Source: IDS-8 sp964424805
GTDB taxonomy: Bacteria; Pseudomonadota; Gammaproteobacteria; Steroidobacterales; Woeseiaceae
Direction: 5' to 3'
NCBI GenBank assembly: GCA_964424805.1
Contig: CAYRKH010000070.1
Span: forward strand, 1 to 16,761
Length of the DNA: 16,761 nucleotides
This document shows positions 6,179-13,026 of the stretch, one piece after another (the first letter of the stretch is position 1; the number at the start of each line of letters is the position of its first letter). The notes beneath the pieces are model-generated. The model ran no database searches, had not been told where the DNA came from, and saw only the letters and a list, made by a program, of their open reading frames with translations. The translations under genes were made by a program, and so were the position numbers.

Positions 6179-9100
6179 GAGGTTGCTCCTGCGCCGCGCA
6201 GCCGCAGCCAGGACAGCCGCCGGCGGGGGCGCCGCACGGCTTCCGGCTCGTCACCCGGCCGCACCGCCCCCGTAAGGCGCCGCACGACCCAGTAGAAGAC
6301 CGGGGTGAATAGAAGACCGAAGAACGTCACGCCGAGCATCCCGGAAAAGACCGCTATGCCCATCGCGTGCCGCATTTCCGAGCCGGCGCCGCTCGCGAGC
6401 ACCAGCGGCACGACGCCCATGATGAACGCCATCGACGTCATCAGGATCGGGCGCAGCCGCAGCCGGCAGGCTTCGATCACCGCACTCCAGGTGCTCGCGC
6501 CCGCCGCTTCGCGGTCCTTCGCGAACTCGACGATCAGGATCGCGTTCTTGCAGGCGAGCCCCACCAGCACGATCAGCCCGATCTGCGTGAAGATGTTGTT
6601 GTCACCGCCGGTGAGCCACACGCCGGCGATGGCCGAGAGCAGCACCATCGGCAGGATCAGGATCACGACCAGCGGCAGGCTCCAGCTTTCGTAAAGCGCC
6701 GCGAGCACGAGGAACGCCAGCAGCACGCACAGCGGGAAGATCCACACGGCCGTGTTGCCGGCGAGCTCTTGCTGGTAGGTGAGGTCCGTCCATTCGAAAG
6801 CCATGCCGTTCGGCAGCAGGCGTTTGGCAAGCGCTGCCATCGCGGCCTGTGCTTCCCCGGAGCTGTATCCGGGCGCCGGCGAACCGTTGATCTCGGCCGT
6901 GAGATAGCCGTTGTAGTGCGGCACGATGTCGGGGCCGGCCGCCTGCTCGAGCGTCACGAAGCTTCCGAGCGGCACCATGTGGCCGGTGTCGTTGCGCACC
7001 TTGAGGTTGACCACGTCGTCCGGCGTCAGGCGGAAGTCCATCGCGGCCTGCGCCTTTACCTGGTAGGTGCGGCCGAAGCGATTGAAGTCATTGACGTAGA
7101 GCGAGCCCAGGTACACCTGCATCGTCTCGAAGAGCTGCTGGAGATCGACGCCCTGTGCCTTCGCCTTCTCGCGGTTCACTTTCGCGTGCAGCTGCGGGGC
7201 GTTGACCTGGAAGCCGGAGAACAGGTTGGTGAGGGCGGACGTCTGCCAGCCGGCGCCGATCAGCTTCTGCGTCTCGGCAAACAGCGTCTCGAAGCCGGCC
7301 CCGTTGCGGTCCTCGATCTGCATGCGAAATCCGCCGACAGAGCCGAGCCCCATGATGGGCGGCGGCGGGAAGACCACGACGAACGCCTCCTGGATGGATG
7401 CGTACCGCTGGTTCAGCGCGCCGGCGACCGCGCCGGCCGAGAGCCCGGGATCGTCGCGCTCGTCGAAGTCCGACAGCGTGACGAAAACGATGCCGGCGTT
7501 CGGCGCGTTGACGAACCCGTTGATCGACAGTCCCGGAAAGGCGATCGCGTGCTCGACGCCCGGCTGCTCCAGGGCGATGGCGCCCATGCGCTCGATCACC
7601 GCGCTCGTGCGATCGAGCGTGGCCGCCTCCGGCAGCTGCGCGAAGGCCACGAGGTACTGCTTGTCCTGCTGCGGGATGAAGCCTCCCGGTACGTTCGCGA
7701 AGCCGAGCCAGGTCAGGCCTATCAGCCCGGCGAATACGGTCACCGCTATCCCCGAGCGCCGCAGCAACCGGCCGGTGACGCCCACGTAGCCGCGCGAGCC
7801 CCGGTCGAACAACCGGTTGAACGGCCGGAGCAGCCAGCCGAATGCGCGGTCGATGCCGCGCTGCAGCCGGTCGGGCCGCGCGCCGTGCTCTTTCAGGAGC
7901 AGGGCCGACAGGGCCGGGGAGAGGGTCAGCGAGTTGACGGCCGAGATCACCGTGCTGATTGCGATCGTGATCGCGAACTGGCGGTAGAACTGGCCGGTGA
8001 GGCTGCTGATGAACGCGGTCGGCACGAACACGGCGACGAGCACGAGCGCCGTCGCGACGATCGGTCCCGTGACCTCGCGCATGGCCTGCTTGGTCGCGGC
8101 GACCGGTTTGAGCCCTTCGCGGATATTGCGCTCCACGTTTTCGACCACCACGATCGCATCGTCCACGACGATGCCAATGGCGAGCACCAGCCCGAACAGG
8201 GACAGCGCGTTGAGCGAGAAGCCGAACAGGTGCATTACCGCGAGGGTACCGACGAGCGATACGGGCACGGCGGCGAGTGGAATGATCGACGCCCGCCACG
8301 TCTGGAGGAACAGCACGACGACGAGCACCACCAGCACCAGCGCTTCGAGCAGGGTGTGCACGACGGCACTGATCGATTCGCGCACGAAGGTGGTCGGGTC
8401 GTAGACGATCTGGTATTCGACGCCGTCCGGGAAGTCCGCCTCCAGCTCCGCCATGCGCTCGCGCACGGCCTCCGAGAGCTCGAGCGCGTTCGAGCCCGGC
8501 CGCTGGAAAATGCCGATGCCGGCGGCCGGCTGGTTGTCGAGGAGCGCGCGCAGGGCATACGTGCTCGCGCCGAGCTCGACGCGCGCGACGTCGTCCAGGC
8601 GCACGATCTGGCCGTGCGGCCCCGCCTTGACGACGATGTTCTCGAATTCCTCTGCCGTCGCGAGCCGGCCCTTGGTGTTGATCAGGAGCTGGAACTGCGC
8701 CGAGCTGGACGCCGGGGCCGAGCCGAGCTTGCCGGCCGCCACCTGGATGTTCTGCTCGCGGATCGCATTGACGACGTCGTTCGCCGTCAGGTTCAGCGCC
8801 GCGACTTTCTCCGGGTCCAGCCACACCCGCATCGCGTATTCGCCGGAACCGAACACCTGCGCGTCGCCCACGCCCTGGATGCGCGCGAGCTCGTCGCGGA
8901 CGCGCAGCAAGGCGTAGTTCGACAGGTACAGCATGTCGTAGCGCTCGTCCGGCGAAACCAGGTGCACGACCATGGTGAGCGTGGGCGAGGACTTTTCGGT
9001 GACGACGCCGATCTGCTGCACCTCGGAGGGCAGTTTCGGCAGGGTCTGCTGCACGCGGTTCTGCACCTGCTGCTGGGCGCGGTCGAGATCCGCGCCGAGG

Positions 9101-9390
9101 GCGAAGGTGATGGTCAGCGTCATCACGCCGTCGGAGGTGGCCATCGAGGACATGTAGAGCATGTCCTCGACGCCGTTGATCGCCTGCTCCAGCGGGGAGG
9201 CAACCGTTTCCGCGATCACCTCCGGGTTCGCGCCGGGATAGGTGGCGCGCACCACCACGGTCGGCGGCACGACTTCCGGGTACTCGCTGATCGGCAGCTT
9301 GCCGAGCGCGAGCGCGCCGGAGATGAAGATGATGATGGAGAGCACCCCGGCGAAGATCGGCCGCTCGACGAAAAATTGAGAGAAATTCAT
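6175..9390 (-). CDS. RND multidrug efflux pump, MexF/OqxB-like (HAE-1 family)
   Basis: A 1071-residue inner-membrane proton/drug antiporter, full length for the family. It begins MNFSQFFVERPIFAGVLSII, and the first periplasmic stretch LPISEYPEVVPPTVVVRATY is characteristic of HAE-1 pumps. Proton-relay residues are visible: Asp410-Asp411 in AIGIVVDDAIVVVENVER (transmembrane helix 4) and a lysine near 948 in ACKNAILIVEFAKD (helix 10). Many stretches match the MexF/OqxB branch more closely than AcrB/MexB, so chloramphenicol and quinolone-like substrates are plausible, by family inference only. The C-terminus has an Arg-rich tail. I chose ATG 9390 because GAGG lies 8 bases upstream. The longer frame to 9468 reads through the REP palindrome and adds unrelated residues. 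The end overlaps the outer-membrane factor by four bases. Confidence 0.95.
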   Translation of the reverse strand: MNFSQFFVERPIFAGVLSIIIFISGALALGKLPISEYPEVVPPTVVVRATYPGANPEVIAETVASPLEQAINGVEDMLYMSSMATSDGVMTLTITFALGADLDRAQQQVQNRVQQTLPKLPSEVQQIGVVTEKSSPTLTMVVHLVSPDERYDMLYLSNYALLRVRDELARIQGVGDAQVFGSGEYAMRVWLDPEKVAALNLTANDVVNAIREQNIQVAAGKLGSAPASSSAQFQLLINTKGRLATAEEFENIVVKAGPHGQIVRLDDVARVELGASTYALRALLDNQPAAGIGIFQRPGSNALELSEAVRERMAELEADFPDGVEYQIVYDPTTFVRESISAVVHTLLEALVLVVLVVVLFLQTWRASIIPLAAVPVSLVGTLAVMHLFGFSLNALSLFGLVLAIGIVVDDAIVVVENVERNIREGLKPVAATKQAMREVTGPIVATALVLVAVFVPTAFISSLTGQFYRQFAITIAISTVISAVNSLTLSPALSALLLKEHGARPDRLQRGIDRAFGWLLRPFNRLFDRGSRGYVGVTGRLLRRSGIAVTVFAGLIGLTWLGFANVPGGFIPQQDKQYLVAFAQLPEAATLDRTSAVIERMGAIALEQPGVEHAIAFPGLSINGFVNAPNAGIVFVTLSDFDERDDPGLSAGAVAGALNQRYASIQEAFVVVFPPPPIMGLGSVGGFRMQIEDRNGAGFETLFAETQKLIGAGWQTSALTNLFSGFQVNAPQLHAKVNREKAKAQGVDLQQLFETMQVYLGSLYVNDFNRFGRTYQVKAQAAMDFRLTPDDVVNLKVRNDTGHMVPLGSFVTLEQAAGPDIVPHYNGYLTAEINGSPAPGYSSGEAQAAMAALAKRLLPNGMAFEWTDLTYQQELAGNTAVWIFPLCVLLAFLVLAALYESWSLPLVVILILPMVLLSAIAGVWLTGGDNNIFTQIGLIVLVGLACKNAILIVEFAKDREAAGASTWSAVIEACRLRLRPILMTSMAFIMGVVPLVLASGAGSEMRHAMGIAVFSGMLGVTFFGLLFTPVFYWVVRRLTGAVRPGDEPEAVRRPRRRLSWLRLRGAGATS

Positions 9391-9413
9391 GAATCGATCC
9401 TCAAAAGCGCGTT

Positions 9414-9481
9414 GTAGGAGCGCGCATCGCGCGCGATGCCCCGTTGGCGGCCGTGGCATCGCGCGCAATGCGCGCTCCTAC
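9414..9481. repeat. REP/REPIN-like inverted repeat, copy 2 (inside the efflux operon)
   Basis: Arms 9414-9442 and 9453-9481, both 29 bases, with a 10-base spacer and two mismatches between them. It lies in the 120-base gap between the adaptor gene and the pump gene, so the operon mRNA would fold into a long GC-rich hairpin there. It ends 24 bases before the pump ATG, leaving the GAGG ribosome binding site free. Such hairpins often shield upstream mRNA from exonucleases or cause partial termination. Here this could give the adaptor a different expression level from the pump. Confidence 0.92.
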
Positions 9482-9510
9482 AGGGCCATCTGGCGCGGGG
9501 CGGGGGTTCG

Positions 9511-10671
9511 TCACAATCCCGCGTCCGCGGCGAGCCGTTCCAGCTCGCGTGCGCCGCGGTCCATCGCCACCATGGTCGGCGCGACGGTGGCGCCGGGGCG
9601 CACCCGCTGCAGCCCATTCACGATGACGCGTTCGCCGCCTTCCAGGCCGCTCGTGATGACGCGCAGCTCGTCGACCAGCGGGCCGGTTTCCACGGCGCGG
9701 TACTGCGCGACGTTCTGCTCGTCGAGCACCAGCACGTATTTCTGGCTGAGATCGGTTCCGATGGCGCGTTCGTCGACGAGCGCCACGTCCTGGATGTCCG
9801 GGCTGACCAGCTTCAAGCGCACGAAGAGCCCCGGCGTGAAGCGCCCGTCGGCGTTGGGGAGCACGGCGCGGCCGCGAATGGTGCCGGACTCGGAGTCGAC
9901 GCGGTTGTCGAGGAAGTCGAGCCGCCCTTCGTGCGGGTAGCCTTCCTCGTTGATCAGGCCGACGTAGACCTTGGCGTTGCGGGCTGCCGCCGGGTCCTGG
10001 CCTTCCATGAAGCGCAGGTAGCTGTGCTCGTCGGCATAGAAGTAGGCGTAGATCGGCGCGTCGGAAACCAGCGTCGTCAAGAGCGTCGAGCTGTCCACGA
10101 GGTTGCCGGCCGTGACCAGCGCGTTCGACGCCCGCCCGTCGATGGGCGCCTCGACGGTCGTGAACGCGAGGTCGAGACGTGCCGCTTCCAGCGCGGCTTC
10201 TACCGAGGCGAGCCCGGCCGCCGCGATCGCCTCGGCCGTCGAAAGGCTGTCGAATTCCTCGCGAGAGATGGCGTTTTCCTCGAGCAGGCGCACGGCGCGT
10301 TCACGGTTGGAGGTGGCGAGCGCGAGCTGGGCCGCGGCCCGTTCGTGCTCCGCGGTGAGTCGATCCACTTCGGCCTGGAAGGGGCGTGCGTCGATGCGGA
10401 ACAGCACATCACCGGCCTCGACCCGGCTGCCCTCGTTGAAACCGACCGATTCCACGTAGCCGCTCACGCGCGGCCGCAGCTCGACGGATTCCACCGCCTG
10501 GAGCCTTCCCGTGAATTCCTGCCATTCGTGGATCGGCTCGACGGTGACGGCGGCAACCGAGACCTCGGGCGCGGGCGGCGGCCCTTGCCGGGGACCGGCG
10601 TTGCTGGCGTAGCAGCCAGCCAGCGCGGCGAAAAACGTGACGGAAAGCAGCAGGGAATAGCGCGAGGTCAT
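9511..10671 (-). CDS. RND efflux periplasmic adaptor, MexE-like membrane fusion lipoprotein
   Basis: A 386-residue adaptor that links the inner-membrane pump to the outer-membrane channel. The N-terminus is a lipoprotein signal with lipobox LAGC, giving lipidated Cys20. Domain order follows the family. The lipoyl half-motif VELRPRVSGYVESVGF is near residue 65. A helical hairpin spans about 100-170, and the second lipoyl half follows with FTTVEAPIDGRASNALVTAG. The beta-barrel includes GRLDFLDNRVDSESGTIRGR, and the membrane-proximal part ends with GLQRVRPGATV. These stretches match the MexE branch. ATG 10671 has AGGAG seven bases upstream. It is the first gene of the efflux operon, divergent from the TetR gene and read from the promoter at 10806-10834. 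Confidence 0.94.
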   Translation of the reverse strand: MTSRYSLLLSVTFFAALAGCYASNAGPRQGPPPAPEVSVAAVTVEPIHEWQEFTGRLQAVESVELRPRVSGYVESVGFNEGSRVEAGDVLFRIDARPFQAEVDRLTAEHERAAAQLALATSNRERAVRLLEENAISREEFDSLSTAEAIAAAGLASVEAALEAARLDLAFTTVEAPIDGRASNALVTAGNLVDSSTLLTTLVSDAPIYAYFYADEHSYLRFMEGQDPAAARNAKVYVGLINEEGYPHEGRLDFLDNRVDSESGTIRGRAVLPNADGRFTPGLFVRLKLVSPDIQDVALVDERAIGTDLSQKYVLVLDEQNVAQYRAVETGPLVDELRVITSGLEGGERVIVNGLQRVRPGATVAPTMVAMDRGARELERLAADAGL

Positions 10672-10716
10672 ACGATAACTCCTTGATTTTATTTTTCCGT
10701 TGACGGGCAGCTAACC

Positions 10717-10749
10717 TGGAATGCCCTTGAATCCGGGGCCGGCATTCCA
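10717..10749. repeat. Inverted repeat TGGAATGCC / GGCATTCCA in the efflux operon leader
   Basis: Perfect 9-base arms at 10717-10725 and 10741-10749, separated by 15 bases. It lies downstream of the predicted efflux promoter, so it would be a stem-loop in the leader RNA or a further protein-binding site. There is no T run, so it is not a classical terminator. Confidence 0.5.
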
Positions 10750-10778
10750 ACCGTGCATCGCCGGTAGGAAAGTGTTAC

Positions 10779-10794
10779 GATACCGTTCGGTATC
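10779..10794. promoter_or_regulatory. Putative TetR operator, site 1 (GATACCG-TT-CGGTATC)
   Basis: A perfect 7+7 inverted repeat with a 2-base centre, in the divergent region between the TetR gene and the efflux operon. Its centre is 31 bp, about three helical turns, from that of site 2, and the two share the pattern ACGATACnGnnCGGT. It lies about 5-20 bases downstream of the predicted transcription start of the efflux operon. The size and placement fit a TetR-dimer site; binding itself is inferred. Confidence 0.55.
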
Positions 10795-10805
10795 TGATGG
10801 ACCGG

Positions 10806-10834
10806 ACGATACAGACCGGTCTGTAACGTGTCAA
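10806..10834 (-). promoter_or_regulatory. Sigma-70 promoter of the RND efflux operon
   Basis: On the minus strand, TTGACA (10834-10829, perfect -35) is followed after exactly 17 bases by TATCGT (10811-10806, 4 of 6 to the -10 consensus). The predicted start near 10799 gives a leader of about 128 bases before the adaptor ATG at 10671. The palindrome of operator site 2 fills the spacer, so repressor and polymerase would compete. Confidence 0.65.
10810..10825. promoter_or_regulatory. Putative TetR operator, site 2 (TACAGACCGGTCTGTA)
   Basis: A perfect 16-base palindrome lying almost wholly within the 17-base spacer of the efflux promoter, 22 bases before the TetR start codon. This is the classical position for a repressor that controls both the divergent pump operon and its own gene. 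It is related in sequence to site 1 at 10779-10794. Confidence 0.65.
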
Positions 10835-10847
10835 CAGGAAATTTGTC

Positions 10848-11465
10848 ATGAGTGCAAATCCGGCGGAAAAACAGGCGAGCCGCAAGGGCAAGCGGCCGGC
10901 GCGCGACCGCATCTGCGAAACGGCGCGCGACCTCTTCTACCAGCGCGGCATCCGCGGCGTCGGAGTCGAGCTGATCGCGGCCGAGGCCGGCACCACCAAG
11001 ATGAGCCTCTACCGCAACTTCGCGTCGAAGGACGAGCTGGTCGCGGAGTACCTGTCCGAGCAGGACCGCGAGTTCTGGAAGCAGTGGGACTTGCTGATGG
11101 AGCCCCTAAAGGGCCAGCCAAGGAAGCAGGTCGAAGCCCTGTTCAATGCGCTGTGCCACGCATGCAGTACGACAGAGACGCGCGGCTGCCACTTTGCGAA
11201 CGCCGCCGTCGAGCTGCCGGACGCCGCGCATCCGGGCCGCCACATCATCCTGAGCCACAACGAGAAGCTTCGCGCGCGCCTGCGCGAAATGAGCGCCGAG
11301 ATGCAGGCCCGAGAGCCGGAAGCCCTGGGCGACGCGCTGCTGCTCCTGCTCTCCGGCGCGCTGATGGCCCGCCTGATATACGACGAGGGAAACAGCGAAA
11401 TCCTCGCCTCCATCAGCAAGACCGTCCAGGCGCTGCTCAACTCCGAGCTGGGCCCACCCCGCTAA
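10848..11465 (+). CDS. TetR/AcrR-family transcriptional regulator of the divergent efflux operon
   Basis: A 205-residue one-component repressor. The N-terminal helix-turn-helix domain spans about residues 17-70, with ICETARDLFYQRGIRGVGVE, AGTTKMSLYRNFASKDELV and a recognition helix around KMSLYRNF. The C-terminal two-thirds is a variable helical ligand and dimerisation domain containing RGCHFANAAVELPDAAHPGR, a pattern seen in several TetR subgroups. The first residues are basic (KQASRKGKRPARDR). ATG 10848 has AGGAAA upstream. It is divergent from the MexEF-like operon, with two palindromes between, so repression of that operon relieved by a pump substrate is the simplest model; the inducer is not predictable. 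Its stop lies one base before REP copy 3. Confidence 0.92.
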   Translation: MSANPAEKQASRKGKRPARDRICETARDLFYQRGIRGVGVELIAAEAGTTKMSLYRNFASKDELVAEYLSEQDREFWKQWDLLMEPLKGQPRKQVEALFNALCHACSTTETRGCHFANAAVELPDAAHPGRHIILSHNEKLRARLREMSAEMQAREPEALGDALLLLLSGALMARLIYDEGNSEILASISKTVQALLNSELGPPR

Positions 11466-11466
11466 C

Positions 11467-11659
11467 GTAGGAGCGCGCATAGCGCGCGATGCCACGGCGC
11501 CCCGGCTCCTCCACACGCGTGCGAAGTACGCTCGTCGGTAAAAGGGGTCAGGTTTATTTTCGGTAAAAGGGGTCAGGTTTATTTTCCGCACTGCGAATAA
11601 ATAAACCTGACCCCTTTTCCCCGGGGAACGGTGGCATCGCGCGCGATGCGCGCTCCTAC
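11467..11659. repeat. REP/REPIN-like inverted repeat, copy 3, split by a 135-bp insert
   Basis: The left arm 11467-11495 and right arm 11631-11659 match the 29-base arms of the other copies and pair with one mismatch. They are separated by 135 bases instead of the 10-15 seen elsewhere. The spacer contains the GGGGTCAGG repeat element. The left arm starts one base after the TetR stop, and the right arm supplies the TAG stop of hutI (11656-11658, minus strand). It sits between convergent genes. Confidence 0.85.
11536..11618. repeat. Composite repeat: two direct and one inverted copy of a GGGGTCAGG element
   Basis: A 25-base unit is repeated perfectly in tandem at 11536-11560 and 11561-11585; its core is AAAAGGGGTCAGGTTTATTT. 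A third, inverted copy of that 20-base core lies at 11599-11618, leaving a 14-base loop. The result is a 20-bp perfect hairpin with an extra direct copy at one side. It is AT-richer than its surroundings. Similar strings occur, from memory, as dispersed repeats near IS200-like/RAYT transposases in proteobacteria. No transposase is present here, so any movement would need one elsewhere. Confidence 0.85.
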
Positions 11660-12864
11660 AGGCGGCCTTCGATCAGCAGTTCGTGCAGTGGATTCAAGCC
11701 GAGCCAGTAGGAGAGCTCGCGCGGGTGTTCCACGTTCCATACCGCGATATCCGCGCGTTTCCCGACTTCCAGCGTTCCGCGGTCATCGAGGCCGAGGGCC
11801 CGTGCCGCGTCGCGCGTTGCGCCGGCCAGGCACTCTTCCGGCGTCAGCTTGAAGAGCGACGCGGCGAGCACCATTGCTGCCTGGAGCGAGCACAAGGGGG
11901 ACGTTCCCGGGTTGCAGTCGCTGGCGATCGCCATCGGCACGCCGAGCTCCCGTAGCCGTTGCACCGGCGGGAGCTGCGTTTCGCCAAGCGTGAGGAATGC
12001 GCCCGGCAGCAGCACGGCCACGCAACCGGCTTCGGCCAGGGCGACGAGCCCGGCATCGGAGGCGTACTCGAGATGATCCGCCGACAGCGCGTTGAATTCG
12101 GACGCCAGCGCGGCGCCGCCGCTGTCGCTCAGCTGGTCGGCGTGCAGCTTTACCGGCAGCGCCATCGAGCGCGCCGCGGCGAACACCTGCGCGATCTGCT
12201 CCGGGGAAAACGCGATGCGCTCGCAATAGGCATCGACGGCGTCGACCAGGCCTTCCGCGTGCGCCGCCGGCAGCACCGTGCCGGTGAGGAAGGCGACGTA
12301 TTCGTCCGCGCGTCCCTCGTACTCCACCGGCAGCGTGTGCGCGCCGAGGAAGCTGGTCCTCACCGTCACGCCGGACGCGCGGCCCAGTGCCCGGGCAACG
12401 CGCAGCATCTTGAGCTCGGTTTCCAGGTCGAGACCGTAGCCCGACTTGATTTCGACGGTCGCGACACCTTCGCGCCTTAGCGCTTCCAGCCGGGGTGCCG
12501 CGGCCGCCTGCAGCTCGTCCGCGCTGGCCTGCCGGGTGGCGGTGACCGTCGATACGATGCCGCCGCCGGCGCGCGCAATCTCCTCGTAGGTGGCGCCCCG
12601 GCGTCGCTGCTCGAACTCCGCCGCGCGGTTGCCGGCGAACACCAGGTGCGTGTGGCAGTCGACCAGCGCCGGGGTCAGCCAGCGGCCGGCGACGGAACGC
12701 GTCCGTTCCGCGCGGCCGGCCGGGCACTCGGCTGCTGGACCGAGCCAGGCAATCCTGCCGCCGGCTATGGCGACCGAGGCGCTCTCGATGACGCCGTAAG
12801 GTTCGCCGCCGGCCCCCATGGTGGCGACCCTGGCATCGGTCAGAAGAAGGTCCCAATCGGCCAT
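11656..12864 (-). CDS. hutI: Imidazolonepropionase HutI
   Basis: A 402-residue cytosolic metal-dependent amidohydrolase that opens 4-imidazolone-5-propionate to N-formimidoyl-L-glutamate, the third step of histidine breakdown. Metal-site residues are visible: His71 and His73 in DCHTHLVFAGNR, His241 in VKLHADQLSD, and Asp316 in AIASDCNPGTSPL; SADHLEY carries His264. VEIKSGYGLDLETELKMLR is a strong HutI signature. The length matches the family (about 405). I chose ATG 12864 because GGGAG lies seven bases upstream and family homology starts there. The frame stays open far upstream, through REP copy 4 and antisense to hutF, but that part is not protein-like. It is divergent from hutF, with a HutC-type operator between. 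Its TAG stop lies inside the tip of REP copy 3. Confidence 0.95.
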   Translation of the reverse strand: MADWDLLLTDARVATMGAGGEPYGVIESASVAIAGGRIAWLGPAAECPAGRAERTRSVAGRWLTPALVDCHTHLVFAGNRAAEFEQRRRGATYEEIARAGGGIVSTVTATRQASADELQAAAAPRLEALRREGVATVEIKSGYGLDLETELKMLRVARALGRASGVTVRTSFLGAHTLPVEYEGRADEYVAFLTGTVLPAAHAEGLVDAVDAYCERIAFSPEQIAQVFAAARSMALPVKLHADQLSDSGGAALASEFNALSADHLEYASDAGLVALAEAGCVAVLLPGAFLTLGETQLPPVQRLRELGVPMAIASDCNPGTSPLCSLQAAMVLAASLFKLTPEECLAGATRDAARALGLDDRGTLEVGKRADIAVWNVEHPRELSYWLGLNPLHELLIEGRL

Positions 12865-12910
12865 CGCTGCACTCCCGAGAGATTGCAAAGCACGGTAGCA
12901 TGCACTAGCC

Positions 12911-12920
12911 TGTATATACA
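12911..12920. promoter_or_regulatory. Putative HutC operator (TGTATATACA)
   Basis: A perfect 10-base palindrome matching the TGTA-N2-TACA core known for HutC of Pseudomonas. It lies 47 bases upstream of hutI and on the hutF side of the divergent region, and hutC itself is in the adjacent operon. It could repress both directions until urocanate binds HutC. I could not assign reliable -35/-10 boxes around it. Confidence 0.7.
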
Positions 12921-12926
12921 ACTCCT

Positions 12927-12999
12927 GTAGGAGCGCGCATTGCGCGCGATGCCACCCATGGCGCCGCGCCGGGCCATCGCGCGCAATGCGCGCTCCTAC
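12927..12999. repeat. REP/REPIN-like inverted repeat, copy 4 (hutF leader)
   Basis: Arms 12927-12955 and 12971-12999 are separated by 15 bases (two or three mismatches between arms). The element lies between the HutC operator and the hutF start, beginning only six bases after the operator. If the hutF promoter overlaps the operator, the hairpin would lie in the 5' leader of the hutFCU mRNA. The arms belong to the same family as the other three copies. Confidence 0.9.
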
Positions 13000-13016
13000 A
13001 GCAGCAGCAGCAGCAG
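12999..13016 (+). repeat. CAG trinucleotide repeat, six units
   Basis: Six CAG units in a row directly join the right arm of REP copy 4; the last runs into the AGGA at 13015-13018 that serves as the hutF ribosome binding site, eight bases before ATG 13027. Changes in unit number would move the hairpin relative to the ribosome binding site. Whether the number varies is unknown. Confidence 0.6.
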
Positions 13017-13026
13017 GATACGTTCC

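Noticed and set aside
6367..9417. A 1016-codon open frame on the plus strand, antisense to the RND pump gene.
   Set aside because: It is rich in Arg, His, Glu, Gln and Asp with no recognisable domain, as expected for the antisense shadow of a GC-rich membrane-protein gene. The minus strand encodes a clear full-length pump.
9391..9468. N-terminal extension of the pump by 26 residues.
   Set aside because: The extension translates the REP repeat and a downstream spacer. The MNFSQFF start at 9390 has its own GAGG and matches the family N-terminus.
12940..13026. N-terminal extension of HutF by 29 residues, including a Ser run.
   Set aside because: These residues come from the REP arm and the CAG repeat read in frame. 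ATG 13027 has AGGA at the right spacing and begins the family homology.
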